The notes below the pieces were generated by a model. It saw nothing but the letters and a program-made list of their open reading frames with translations. It was not told the DNA's origin and did no database searches. A stretch of DNA of 64,000 nt from contig OY725503.1 of assembly GCA_963281255.1 (NCBI GenBank), forward strand, positions 2,480,001-2,544,000, in the 5' to 3' direction. This stretch comes from Aphrocallistes beatrix (Eukaryota > Porifera > Hexactinellida > Sceptrulophora > Aphrocallistidae). A program made the position numbers and the translations under genes. How positions within the stretch are numbered: the stretch's first letter is position 1; every line of letters begins with the position of its first letter. This document shows, in pieces, positions 24,611 to 35,846 of this stretch.

Positions 24611-25282
24611 GCTATACTTATGTTTTTACATATGGAGAATAGGAAAAACATGAGTAAATTAAGTTTGAGTTCCTTTTATTTGTGAAAACTGGAATGGAAA
24701 CCAACTCCGGGAGCAAACCGGAACTATGACGCACCAAAAATGAATATTTTGGAATTTTACAGTTTATTCGCATGCTTGCGCTGAGCGGCTGGCGGACACT
24801 TTGTGTCCGCCGGAGGTTCCCTTCGGTCACCTGGGAGTGAATTTGGTTAATTATAAGGGAGATATCATCTCTAAATATGTCCATCTTACTTTTAAAATCG
24901 ATATCACTCGAAAAAAAATCAAATTTGTCAATTTTAAAATTTTTTTGATGTGTAATGATGACGTCATAACAAAGTGATGAGTCATCATTTTTTGATGATA
25001 GTTGCATCATATGTGAAGCGTCTTAGTATACAGATTCTCTCAAAATTTCAGCCTTCTATCTCTTATAATGGCTGAGTTATGCTCGAATAACTGTGTTGCT
25101 TAACTTTACAAATGTGACAATGACGTCATAATTCCATGATGAGTCGACATTATGTTCTGAGCTCAGAACTTACTGGAGCCATAGCCAAAAGACTCCCACA
25201 TGCCAAAAATCAGCTTTCTGTGCCTGGCAATTTCTTCAATCAATTCGTTACACAGATATATATATATACATATATATATATA

Positions 25283-25855
25283 CAAGCGCGCTTCGCTTGC
25301 TTGCGCTGCGCGGCTGGCGGATACTTTGTGTCCGCCGGAGGCTCCCTTCGGTCACCTGGAGGTGACATTGGTTAATTATAAGGGAGATAACATCTCTAAA
25401 TATGTCCATCTTAGTGTTTAAAACCGATTTCACTGGAAAACATCACCAAATTTGAAAATTTTTGATGCGTAATGATGACGTCATAACAAAGTGTTGAGTT
25501 ATCATTTTTTGATGAAATCATATGTGAGGTATGTTAGTATACAGATTCTATTAAAATTTCAGCCTTCTATCTCCTATAATGGCTGAGTTATGCTCGAATA
25601 ACTGTGTTGCTTAACTTTTAAAAATGTGACAATGACGTCATAATTCCATGATGAGTCGACATTTTGCTCTGAACTCAGAACTTACTGGAGTCAAAGCCAA
25701 AAGACTCCCACATACTAAAAATCAGCCTTCTGCGCCCGGCAATTCGTTACATATATAATTTCGTTACATAAATTCGTTACATATCTAATTTCGTTACATA
25801 AATTCGTTACATATATATATATATATATACAATAATCGAGTTTTAATAGTAAGGA
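25283..25855 (-). mobile_element. Family B Helitron, copy B7, nested in B6
   Basis: A complete copy: 3' GCGCGCTTG at 25283 (reverse strand) and 5' TCCTTACTATTAAAACTCG at 25855. It was inserted in the TA microsatellite of B6. A small ATTCGTTACATAT tandem lies at 25742-25812. Confidence 0.8.
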
Positions 25856-25923
25856 TACACAAACATTAATCGAGTTTTAATAGTAAGGATACACAAACAT
25901 TAATCGAGTTTTAATAGTAAGGA
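25833..25923. repeat. Three tandem Helitron 5' ends, 34-bp period
   Basis: The block TTAATCGAGTTTTAATAGTA plus AGGATACACAAACA occurs three times, ending at 25855, 25889 and 25923. This is the 5' terminus of family B in reverse orientation. Confidence 0.9.
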
Positions 25924-26354
25924 TAATCATAATTCGTTGTATTAAATTCATTTGGTTTCCATATGTTCTCTTTGAGTTATTCACATTTTTGTACCTGTAA
26001 ACGCTTTCTATATACAACTCAAAATTTTATCCCCTTTGTAAAAAAATATAAAATTGACCTGACAACTCTCTATTTCTACCATTTTGAAAATGTATTTATG
26101 TCTTCCTTTATAATATTACTCATCCTCACAACATTCTTTAATTGATATGTGCATTAGGAATTATAAGTCTGCTGTATATTTGACCACAGACAGACTAAAC
26201 ATAAACAGTGCAATGCTGTTGTTATTATGTAATATGAATGCAATAAATGTCACTAATGAGTTGAAAAGTTAATTTAGGAGGACTAATATTTGCTGAACAA
26301 TCCGATATTTAGTCCGACAATAGCACTCTGTACATAAAGCCTCCCACCTAAATC

Positions 26355-27128
26355 TCAAAATTGGACCAGGGATGCGGTCGAAGATGGTTGAACAAATACA
26401 TGAGCGGCCTAAAATCATGAACGACGCAGAATTGAGCTTCGGAATGTATTACCAGCATATATAAATATGGTGCCAAAGTATCCACATCCGTTGTTAAAAT
26501 TTCGAATAGTCATCATATGAATAGCTTATATTTGGGACAAATTTAGTGATTTTTGAAGATTGTTTAAGCGCACTTCTAAGTGGTTTTATTATAGTTTTTT
26601 TCGTGTAGTACTGAGCTATGAATAGGTTGATGCGAAATGTTCGAATTATTTTCATGGAATGTTGCTACATTCCAGCGTTGCTATGTAAACGCGTTTTGAT
26701 CAGTTGAGGTCATATCTTGGTAACCGCAATAACTATACATTCAAATTATAGACTACTTCCTACAAAGCCATAACATAATTTCCACGTCCAGATTTAATGG
26801 TTTACAAGTTATTAGACAAATTTTACCAAATGTGACCAAAGTGATAAATTGTCTAGTAACTCGTAAACCACTTAATATAGATGTGGAAATTATGCTATGG
26901 CTTTACAGGAAGTAGTCTATTGGGTATCAAATAAGATCAAATTTGAATGCATAGTTATTGCATGTAGCAACATGCCATGAAAAAAATTCAAACATTTCGC
27001 ATCAACCTATTCACAGCTCACTTCTACACGAAAAAAAAAAAAATAAGATCACTTAGAAGTGCGCTTAAACAACCTTCAAAAATGACTAAATTTGTCCCAA
27101 ATATAAGCTATTGCGCAATCATATGATG
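26355..27128. repeat. Palindromic element, family E copy 2, right arm truncated
   Basis: It is homologous to 17197-18268, including GACCAGGGATGC near the left and GCTTATATTTGGGACAAATT in the arm with its mirror near 27095. The centre is near 26840. The right arm stops about 27128, where C-family sequence begins. Confidence 0.85.
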
Positions 27129-27136
27129 ATGATTCT

Positions 27137-28101
27137 TTCCAATTTCGTTGCTACAATTAGGAAACGTTAGGAAAAATATTTTAACGTTTTTCTGAAGTAG
27201 ATCTGTCTCTATCATTTTGTTCTACGTGACGAGATCTTTCCAAAACCGTCGAGTTTTTACTCTACGACCTATGTAATAAAGATACTTCCTTTGTAAAACA
27301 GATTTTTTGAGTGCTAAAAACAGGCTACAAAACAATTTTCTTCAGAAAGGCTTGATTCCCATTAGTTTTGACTGTATCCTAGTATTAAATAACATCCAAA
27401 CATCCGAAATCAACAAACTTATAGGAGTACATAACTTCAAAATATGGCATATCAAATATTTTCACATCATGACACCTTCAAAAGTGTTAAAAAGTTGTCA
27501 GTTATGACTGGGGACCCAAAAATGACCAAGTCCGTAGTATCCTCCGAAATCCCATATCTATAACTTTATTTGACTATGCCAAGCCGTTATTTTAATACTG
27601 AATTCGTATAAATTTCAAGCAATTTGATATATATATTGACCATATTTGGAGAATATTTTGGTTGCCTATTCCTAGCAACGGCCAGGAATGTGAAAAAATT
27701 CCTGGCCGTTGATAGGCACGGTCAAACAAAAATCTTTTTATCCCCATTGTAAAAATATAAAATTGACCTGACAACTCTCTATTTCTACCATTTTGAAAAT
27801 GCATTTAAGTCTTCCTTTATAATATCACTCATCCTCACAACATTCTTTAATAAAATCTTTCGAAATATAGTCAAAATATATATCAAATTGCTGGAAATCT
27901 AGTGCTGAGCATGAATTCTGCATTAAAAAGATGATCTGGTACTGTTAAAAGAAGTATTAGCTGTAGGACATTTCGCGTTTAAAATGTGTCGTTTTTAGAG
28001 CGACACCAGGAGATACAAGTGGCTTAAAGTGGCGAAATATTGGGGCTGGAGTTACAAAAATCGGAATTATTGTTTAGAGCTTCCCATGGGAAACACCAAC
28101 C
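27137..28101. mobile_element. Family C foldback element, copy C1, left-truncated
   Basis: The right end GGAAACACCAACC is followed by TTAA (28102-28105). The centre is a hairpin with AGCAACGGCCAGGAAT and its mirror around 27690, flanked by longer imperfect inverted arms. A ~100-bp piece (27742-27845) duplicates sequence at 26035-26140. No transposase. Confidence 0.75.
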
Positions 28102-28249
28102 TTAACTACTGTAAATACAAGATCAATAAAAACTTTCTAGCAATTAAGTCTTTAGCTAGTATAATTACCATAGTAAAGAATCTAACATTACATTTCTCAT
28201 TTGAAGGACCTATTATGAAATACACTAATTATACTAAAAATAGTTAAAT

Positions 28250-28563
28250 TAATTTATTGTAGAGCGAACGAACCAAAAGCTCATATTTTTCATATGTAAA
28301 TATTACGGGAAATAAATTCAGCAAAATCCAATAAATAGGCATTTAGTTTAAAATTTTTGCCAATATATAATCAAACAAAGAAGATAATTGCACCAAAAAT
28401 AGTGTATTGTAAATCTGTTAATGGAAATATTTGACAAGTACAGCTAAAATATTTTTTATAAAAATATTTTTTCCGGACAGGCGGGCTATTTTTGCGAAAA
28501 AAAAATTTTAATCACGAATTCTTATTCTATAATGTCCAAAATAGCTACCATAAATGCTCATCT
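28250..28563. repeat. Dispersed repeat, family G copy 2
   Basis: Inverted relative of 21660-22000. It ends at GCTCATCTAC, beside the truncated hAT transposase at 28595. Confidence 0.65.
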
Positions 28564-28594
28564 ACGTTGGGAATTTTCCCATTTTATCTAAATA

Positions 28595-29580
28595 TTACAC
28601 CCGTGGAATGCAATCTTCTAGAGCAGCGCTGGCTTTAGTACTGTATCTGAATGCAGCTACGATAATTGTGCAGTTGTTTATTGTCGTGTTTACCCACTGC
28701 ACTTTCTTTGCCAGGTCTCGTGTACACAGGTGTACAAGATGTGTTAGACATCTTCCTTTCGAAATGCTAAATTTCTCAGCAATTTCAAATCGCTCAGCGA
28801 AGTTAACTAGTGCTCGTTGCATCACAGGCTCACCATCTGACATAATTTGCTTTGGTAAATGACAGTCTGCAAATTGAATCCTGTTCTTGGCATCGGTCCA
28901 ATGATCCCATCTACAATCTGCATGCCTCTGTGCATAATGTATAGATGCGCCCATACCCTTTTCTCTCGTCATATACATACATACTCCTAAGTCCGGAGTA
29001 TTATTGTTAAGAACTGTAAGACCAAGTAACTGAAACCATAGGGATGAACGTTTCTTCGAAGGTCCCCACCCATCTACCTCAATAATTGTGAAATCTGAAT
29101 TTACAATTGCTTGGCCTAGCACTTTCTCTGCCTTGACTAATTCTTTCGGAATTTGAGATGTTGCAAGATTAGATGCGTTGATACCTGCTGTAGTTGTACA
29201 CTTTGGACGGAAGGTCTCCACAGCTTGAGCCAACCAATAATTGTCTAATGCGTTAATTCCGGCATGAGTAGTCAGTGCGAATCGAACTAAATAAGATTGA
29301 AGCCTCGATACACGATTTTCGTTCATACTATAACTATTTGGAATACAAACCGATTCTGAGTCGTTCACGCCGTCATCTATTCTGTTTCTTTTACGGAGGA
29401 ATGTCAGGAAGCTCTATGTCATATTCAACCTCTACTTACCGCAATATGTCTCGATGGTCAAGTGTGTATGCAATCAAGTTGTCCTTCTTTTTGCATTTCA
29501 CAAAAAGATGCTCCTTGGACCTTATTGGGGATCCGGAAAAGCTTGTGCCACAGCGATTACAAACTACAAGGGGGCCCTGA
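28595..29580 (-). pseudogene. BED-finger hAT transposase, C-terminally truncated
   Basis: Two exons on the minus strand. Exon 1 (about 29580-29440) has a BED-type finger: CNRCGTSF, then KEHLFVKCKK. A 58-bp intron (29439-29382) has GTAAGT and CAG ends. Exon 2 (29381-28595) holds YLVRFALTTHAGINALDNYW and EVDGWGPSKKRSSLWFQLLG with the first catalytic Asp. It continues with IMSDGEPVMQRA (second Asp) and CLTHLVHLCTRDL, the hAT C-x2-H region. The sequence stops before the dimerisation domain and final Glu, so it cannot be complete. No upstream start is certain. hAT enzymes make 8-bp duplications, as seen for several MITEs here. Confidence 0.8.
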
Positions 29581-29836
29581 TAGGAGGCTTGTTACGGTCT
29601 AGAAAAGATTCCGGATTTTCCTCATAACCACATGGAAGTTCTCCACTAATATACACAATGGCCATATATTATCTTTAAACAATCACTTCTCTGTATACAT
29701 TATAGTGTTGCTGTAATACAATTTCCTATTGGGGAAGATGCTCAAATATAGATGGAATTAAAAATGGAATATTTCAAAAAAATCGATTAGCAGCCCTTTG
29801 TTTTTATTATTTAAAATAAGGTAATAAAGAATACAT

Positions 29837-30826
29837 TCCGTAAAGGATTTGATGTCACATATTTCTTTATGAATTCTATGAATTTCATAGCAATTCTAAG
29901 AAATATTCTTAGAATGGCATTTAGAATTAAATTAAGAAAAATTCTAATAACTTTAGTGAATGAGGCCCCAGTTTACATAGAAAAATGGTCTTTCATCTCT
30001 CGATTATTACCCTGTACATCTATCTCTGTTGAAACTATTTCCCATTCATAAAATCTTGCATAATCGATATCCAGCATTACAGTCTGGGGGGCAAGTTATT
30101 TCAATTGTTAATTATCCTAAAAATATGAATTTGTTTATACTGTTTTCTTTGAATTGAAATTTAGAAACTAATGTATCTCACCCATTTGATAGCAGTAGAA
30201 TTCTCTTTCTAACATTTGACTTTGTTCAATTATTGAAAAGTATTCGCAATAACTAGGTTAAACTTGCTCTTTCATAATCATAATAATTTACGTACATCTT
30301 GATAGGATGGCACTACCAAATTTAAATGGATAATCGGTATTATCAACTTTAAATTTTACCAGACTCGGGCAATGAAATGTTTTATCATAATCTTTTTGGT
30401 TTAATCAGTTATTACGAATACTTTTCAATAATTGAACAAAGTCAAATGTTAGAAAGAGAATTCTACTGCTATCAAATGGGTGAGATACATTAGTTTCTAA
30501 CTTTCAATTCAAAGAAAAAAGTATAAACAAATTCATATTTTTAGGATAATTAACAATTGAAATAACTTGCCCCCCAGACTGTAATGCTGGATATCGATTA
30601 TGCAAGATTTTATGAATGGGAAATAGTTTCAGCAGAGATAGATGTACAGGGTAATAATCGAGAGATGAAAGACCATTTTTCTATGTAAACTGAGGCATCA
30701 TTCACTAAAGTTATTAGAATTTTTCTTAATTTAATTCTAAATGCCATTCTAAGAATATTTCTTAGAATTGCTATGAAATTCATAGAATTCATAAAGAAAT
30801 ATGTGACATCAAATTCTTTACGGATT
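29837..30826. repeat. Large inverted repeat, ~420-bp arms and ~150-bp spacer
   Basis: Arms 29837-30256 and 30409-30826 are nearly identical inverted copies. Two mirror 60-codon ORFs (29869-30051 plus, 30610-30792 minus) differ at only three residues, a consequence of the inversion. The arms contain TTTAGTGAATGAGGC, also seen at 31499. Confidence 0.9.
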
Positions 30827-31510
30827 CTAAGAATTATTCTTAGAATTTTATCGAACTTAGAATAGTTCTTAGAATCGCATTTTTTTCTTAGAAGTCTTAT
30901 ATTCTTAACCTTGAAATTCTTTACGGATTTTAAGAAATATACTTAGAATTGGTGTCATTCTAAGAAGAATTCTAAGAATAGTATCTTGGAAATTTTTTTA
31001 AACATTAATCAAAGTTGATGCTAATATTATAAAATCCTTTAAAAAATTACAACATTGGGGGGAGCTGAAGAACGTAAATCTACAGCCTACAGCACCTACA
31101 GCACCTAACCATTCAAATATTAAAGCCAATGTTTTTTCTGAAACTAACGGTGTCCAACAATGTAAACTATACCTTAAGAAGCAGTAAGGATCAACTTCCT
31201 CTGTTATCGTCAAAATTATTTTTTTTAAATTCGAACTTCAACGATTTAGAATGAATTTAAGTCAACCCCTACCTCACTTAAATTTCTCTTAGAATTCGCA
31301 TAAATTCTAATAATTTTTCTTAGAATTCAAGGATTTTCTAAGAATTTGCCAAGTTCTAGGAAAAATTCTAAGAATTTGACTTTAAAACTTTAGTGAATAC
31401 CACTTAAAATAGTTCTAAGAATAATTCTTAGAATCAAGTGAAATTCTAAGAACTACGGCGAATTCTTAGAAAAATTCTAAGAATTCCAGTTTAGAACTTT
31501 AGTGAATGAG
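30827..31510. repeat. TTCTAAGAATT-rich degenerate repeat tract
   Basis: Many copies of TTCTAAGAAT and ATTCTTAGAA in both orientations occur through the tract, ending in ACTTTAGTGAATGAGGTCC. This looks like the end region of a MITE related to the inverted repeat to its left. An unrelated short AT-rich piece lies at 31000-31210. Confidence 0.6.
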
Positions 31511-31511
31511 G

Positions 31512-31940
31512 TCCCTGGACACCATAACAGCGGATACCGTTCTCGTTGGATCATCAGGAGTTACATTAGGACCAAATAATTTCCCCCCTTTATATGAAAT
31601 ATCAGATCTAACATGAATTTAATTCATTTGAACACTATCATTTCCTTGGACTAAAGCAAGAAGTGGCGAAGATATGCACAGAAATCGTTTTCAAGACCGA
31701 AAGAAGCATACTATTTTACAACAGGAGAAATTAGATGCGTCTTAATAGCCATGATTTGTGTTATAATATTGTACCGTCGTCTATTCTTGGGAATAAATGT
31801 TTTCTAATTGACAAAGGATGGATTGCAAAAGTACTAATTCTGAGTTATCACTGTGAAGTTCATTATCATGTACTAAATCATTGATGACTTCCATAATATA
31901 CCGCGGCAATTCAGTTTGTTCCGTGAGAGGATTGCATCAC
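31512..31940 (-). pseudogene. P-element-type transposase fragment, third copy
   Basis: The minus strand, read across frameshifts, gives LVLLQSILCQLENI, RRRYNIITQIMAIKTHLISP and HVRSDISYKGGKLFG followed by PNVTPDDPTRTVSAVM. These align with the THAP transposon proteins at 44691-48552 (HIRSDSCYKGGRVLG) and 60846-63505 (HVKSEFTYKGGSIIG). It covers only the catalytic-core start, is cut at 31511 by MITE sequence, and has no THAP domain. Confidence 0.75.
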
Positions 31941-33112
31941 CAAATGCTAATTTGTGAAATTTTAGTGGGCACAGCCTTCGAGGTTGCGGCCTAGGCCCCA
32001 TGTGCCGCACCCTGGCTACGCCTCTGACATGGAATGAATGCTTAGTATTTTTTAGAATTAGAGTTGTGTCCTAAAGCAAGTTCCTACAAAACAGAATCAA
32101 TTTGTCGAAGGTCACTAATTGCAGCTAAGAAAAAGGGTGTTATGTCTATAAAAATAGGCTGAGGTAGAGAGATAAGAATTGATTTCGAGGTATATATTTA
32201 CAGATATTTTTTTCAGCAATCTTAGTGAGAAAGAACCTAATGTTACTTTCATTCCGAAACCATCAAACAAACTATTACAACTTCTAAATAAAAAGTGACA
32301 AGAGAAAAATTTCAACAGATCAATATTCATTATTTATCTCAAAACCTATTAATGAATATGTCTATATGTGGTCAGGTGACGATGATTCATTGAAAAATCT
32401 AAATGTAGAATTTGCATAATTATGCTTTTCTACATTGTCCAAAATGAATCACTCAAGAATTAAAGTGGATTAACTAAAACGAAAAGAGAGTGAGATTAGG
32501 TAACTTGAAACGAAATGTTTATTGGATATCACAATACGTTTCTATATAAATATTTCATGATCAGATGATAATGACTCATCAATGATTGTATCATGAATAA
32601 AAATATCATAAACCCAGTTTGCCTCCATCTTTATCAAGCAGTCGCCATGCAGACATCCCATAAATGCGCTGGCGATGCCAAGTGAATATAGCATATCTAA
32701 CTCAGTTATTTCACAAATAATTCTCAATGTGCTCGACGATACTCACTTGGCATCGCGGCGAATTTATTAGGTGTCTACATAGATCGTGAATGCATGATAA
32801 AGATAGAAGCAATATGGAGTATCTATATTTTTACAATTTTCAAATATTGGTCCATTCACCGTAGTTACCCATAATTATACATATAAGTCGAAAGTCGAAT
32901 TATTCCCAACATACATATTTATGTTTAAATTTGTTCCAAGTATCTCATACCAATAACAAATTCTAGTTTGCTGATTAGCACATTATAAATATATAATTTT
33001 AAGCACTCGACATGTATACTTTTTCAATGACAAAAACAAATTAGATAGAGATAAATATAGTAGTTACTTAACAGGTTTTAGAACATAGATCCAACAATTT
33101 AGCAAAACGTTT
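31941..33112. other. Mostly unannotated; a solo hAT-like end near 32000
   Basis: 31990-32026 reads CACCCTGGCTACGCCTCTG, a typical right end of hAT MITEs; the partner was not found. The remainder is AT-rich and includes the probable 3' flank of calcineurin B. Short ORFs at 32115-32330 and 32542-32727 have no recognised motif. Confidence 0.4.
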
Positions 33113-33613
33113 TCAGACTTGTACTGACATCTTTTCACTTACTTCAATTTCAATCGGCTTTACAACTTCCATGAATTCTTCAAAAGATATCTTACCATCT
33201 TTATCCTTATCTGCGAACAAAATTGTTTTATCTACTATTTGTTGAAGTTGGGAATCCTTTAAATTATTCCCTACCATCATTTTAAGAACAAGAAATAATT
33301 CTCCATTACTAATATAATTGTCACGGTCAATATCGTATATTTTGAAAGCAAACCTCAACTTACTCTCACTATCACCTTGCATAGTGAACTGAGAAATCCC
33401 ATGAATGAATTCCTGAAAGTCTACTTCCCCATTGCCATCACGATCAAATAATTCAATAACACGTGGGACAATAGGATTGTTCTTTAGTTCTGGGATAGCC
33501 ATAAATTCTTTTGCTGAAATCGCTCCATTTTTATCGAGATCCAATTTCTTAAACTTACGCTTTAAACGCTTTATTTCAGCTTCACTAAATTGAGTCGATG
33601 GAATGTTACCCAT
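33113..33613 (-). CDS. Calcineurin B, regulatory subunit of calcineurin
   Basis: An intact 166-residue, intronless ORF. Calcineurin B binds Ca2+ and the catalytic A subunit, activating this Ser/Thr phosphatase in the cytosol and at membranes. Four canonical EF-hand loops start at D25 ([12 protein letters not shown]), D57 ([12 protein letters not shown]), D94 ([12 protein letters not shown], Asn in place of the usual Gly) and D135 ([12 protein letters not shown]). The N-terminus MGNIPS is a myristoylation signal (Gly2, Ser6). [20 protein letters not shown] is the near-invariant calcineurin B segment that contacts the A subunit, ruling out calmodulin and neuronal calcium sensors. Vertebrate forms have 170 residues; this one is shorter before EIKRL. 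Lack of introns could mean a retrocopy or lineage intron loss; I see no poly-A tract or flanking duplication. It is the only clear cellular gene in the window. Confidence 0.95.
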   Translation of the reverse strand: MGNIPSTQFSEAEIKRLKRKFKKLDLDKNGAISAKEFMAIPELKNNPIVPRVIELFDRDGNGEVDFQEFIHGISQFTMQGDSESKLRFAFKIYDIDRDNYISNGELFLVLKMMVGNNLKDSQLQQIVDKTILFADKDKDGKISFEEFMEVVKPIEIEVSEKMSVQV

Positions 33614-33893
33614 TATGTAGCTAGGTAAAAAGAAAGCAAATAAAGAATGTTTTCAATTGCGGTATTTATCAGTGGTGGCATAGCCATTAGTGATTGTCCG
33701 TGTACACACAGAGCACGAAGTCGAATTGATACAAGTGTACATTTTATTAGAATAGAAAATTACTGAGCCATCGGGGGCAAAATGGGGCTCAGGTCAAATT
33801 ATAAAATTTAAATTGCAATAAAATAACGTAATTCTAGTGGATGTATTAAAGGGAAAATCCTATCAGAATACGTTGACAACTACTACACTTACG
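33614..33893. other. 5' flank of calcineurin B
   Basis: No unambiguous TATA box or repeat is seen. AT-rich sequence lies upstream of the ATG at 33613. Confidence 0.4.
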
Positions 33894-33998
33894 CAGGGGC
33901 GCCGAACTTTTCGAAATCTAAGGACTATTTCGGGGTTCTAGGTGAGACTCAAGGCGCCGAACCCGGGGGCCCCAGCACCACCGGGTTCGGCGCCTATG
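33894..33998. mobile_element. Short hAT MITE, 105 bp
   Basis: CAGGGGCGCCGAAC at the left mirrors GTTCGGCGCCTATG at the right. The flanks CACTTACG and CTCTTACG form an 8-bp duplication with one difference. Internal AACTTTTCGAAATCTAAGGA matches the MITE at 24465-24610. Confidence 0.85.
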
Positions 33999-34109
33999 CT
34001 CTTACGTACTTACTAGGTATTCAAGCTCGAATGATTTGTCATCAAGAGTAACCAGTCGACAAGGATTTTCACCCCACACTTTAAAATAAAATTAGCAGTC
34101 CCGGGGTAA

Positions 34110-35010
34110 CAGGGGCGGTCCTAGGATCTGGCAGTCCCGGGGCCGGGGCGGAGCCAAGATTTCAAGACCGGGGCACCATCGTTTTTCTAGTTCGTATTCT
34201 ATTATACTTAAATACCACTTCATTATAAGACATTAAATTAATACATATAAATATCCGGTGTGGGCTTTTAAGGTATGTATTTTACAATAAAATGAAAGAA
34301 ATGAAAATACAGTAACTTCCGAAAAAGATACATGGGATTTGATTAATATACTAGGCTAAAGTATACGCATGAACTAATTCTAATGTAATTCTAGGCGCCT
34401 GTTGTTTGCTTTTGCAAAATCATCGACAATTTCCTCAACATCTAAACTAATGTCCTTATTTAAAGACAATAGTATTAGTGGGCCCAGTCTTTCGTCTGCC
34501 ATCGTTGATCGGAGAACCAGGTTTAGCCGCGAAAAAGTTCTCAGCTGACGCTGTAACTACTGGGAGCGAATGGGCTATTTGATACAATATCAAGACTGAA
34601 CGGAAAATGTGACGCCCCTGGTGCTCTAGATATTTCCATACGCAACGAGTATCAGAGGGCTTATGTCGGAGAGTTTTTTGAATTGGTTTTCCCATTGAGG
34701 CTGCTACATCATCATCTTGGGTGGTCAGCGTTTTAGGCCTATCTCGCTGATAATAGAAGTTTACGGATTTTAAATTTCGCCGACAAATAAGTAATCCTAT
34801 GAAGCTTTAAAAGCGGGAAACTGGGGATCGTGTGGAGGGACAAAACTGAAAGTAAAACCAGTGACTTAAACAGGAATATGGGGAGTTCCTTGATTAAATC
34901 AGGGGGCAAAATCCGGGGCAGGTACGGAAAAAAATCCGGAGCCGGGGCAGGGGTATGAGAATTTAATCCGGGGCTTAAGCCCCGGATGTCCCCCCCTAGG
35001 ACCGCCCCTG
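34110..35010. mobile_element. hAT element with CAGGGGCGGTCCTAGG ends
   Basis: The perfect terminal repeat CAGGGGCGGTCCTAGG and its mirror CCTAGGACCGCCCCTG lie between CGGGGTAA (34102-34109) and CGGGGTAG (35011-35018), an 8-bp duplication with one change. It is 901 bp, with the 3' end of a transposase gene inside, so it is an internal-deletion derivative. Confidence 0.9.
34385..34695 (-). pseudogene. hAT transposase C-terminal remnant
   Basis: 34456-34695 encodes KYLEHQGRHIFRSVLILYQ and SLPVVTASAENFFAAK, the start of the hAT dimerisation region (LPVTTASAERSF in the family). A shifted frame at 34385-34450 gives LDVEEIVDDFAKANNRRL, the usual extreme C-terminus of ZMYM1-like hAT proteins. Everything before this is missing. 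Confidence 0.85.
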
Positions 35011-35149
35011 CGGGGTAGCCAGGGAGTTATGAGAATAAACTTGTTGATCATAGCGTATTTAAACAAATATTGATAAAGATATGTTACAATCTAAAAGGGG
35101 GTGAGCATAATCTACACAGGGACATTCAATAAATACTAATCATACCCCA

Positions 35150-35262
35150 CTACTACAAATAATAGTTTTCACTCGGAAAGCTCAAAGTAGTCAGTCCCCT
35201 TTACACTCTAGAACTGAATTTAGCTTTTTAATCCAATTGTATTTGTCTTCCTGAACTTATCT
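35150..35262 (-). pseudogene. Mariner transposase C-terminal end, separated by element D
   Basis: Reading across the D insertion with one TTAG copy removed gives ENLPKDKFRKT, then WIKKLNSVLECKGDYFEL after a small shift. This matches the mariner C-terminal pattern of W...R/K...C...GDYFE. It proves that D inserted into a mariner gene. Confidence 0.75.
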
Positions 35263-35846
35263 TTAGGGGGAATTCCAGGTCAATTCATCCAGGCATTTCA
35301 CCAACATCAACCGATTTGCCTGAAAGTTGGTCAAACGCATGCTCCTAACTAGTCATTGAATATGTGCGAGTTTCAAATCGTTTGACCCAGCCATTTTGAA
35401 ATTATGACGTCACAAAAATTTTGGACTCTCACTTAGTGTTTCTGTGAAATTCGAAACTCACCAAAATACTTCCAACCTGTATAGATTTGTCATTTTATGC
35501 CCGATTGGGGTGAAATTAATCATATCGGTAGTTTAAAATGTGCAGAGTTAAAAAAATGCGATCTCAATTTGATTTGAATGCATTTTCGGTCTCAAAAATG
35601 GAACTGAAACTAACACCTGAAGTCAAACCGGAACTATGAGATAGCATTCGGGGATATTTTAGGAACCTAAATTTTAGTGATTAAATATATTGTTTTGAAG
35701 TATATTTCACTATATTGAAAATTCCAGGGACCCCCCATAAGTTCCCCATGAGTTATATAAAAATTCATTACATACCCTACGACAACAGAGAGGGGCCTAA
35801 ATTTAAAATCAATAAATATTTATATTTATAATCGATATATAGGTAG

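Larger units (their letters stand above)
24764..25923 (-). mobile_element. Family B Helitron, copy B6, split by B7, with repeated 5' ends
   Basis: On the minus strand the 3' end is at the left and reads GCGAA, the short form. The body runs to 25282 and resumes after B7 with TACACAAACATTAATCGAG, giving 5' termini at 25889 and again at 25923. The F2 empty site (GTTTA-TATTC) shows insertion between A and T without duplication. Confidence 0.7.
24191..26140. mobile_element. F element copy 1 (GGGGAATTCC end) with nested insertions
   Basis: The left end GGGGAATTCCATCTCAAATC and the following ~200 bp match F2 (57348-59830) and, at the very terminus, element D (35267). The right end was not fixed. 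Nested inside are an hAT MITE (24465-24610) and two or more Helitrons (24764-25923). The F sequence resumes after each, as judged against F2. No transposase is encoded. Confidence 0.7.

Noticed and set aside
24378..24653. 91-codon ORF
   Set aside because: It reads through an F element and the GC-rich hAT MITE, so it is a chimera of repeats.
29869..30792. Two conserved 60-codon ORFs as genes
   Set aside because: They are the same sequence on the two arms of an inverted repeat. Similarity reflects the inversion, not protein conservation.
33113..33613. Calmodulin or plant-type calcineurin B-like protein
   Set aside because: Length, N-terminal MGN and the [17 protein letters not shown] segment fit true calcineurin B. 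Calmodulin lacks the myristoylation signal.
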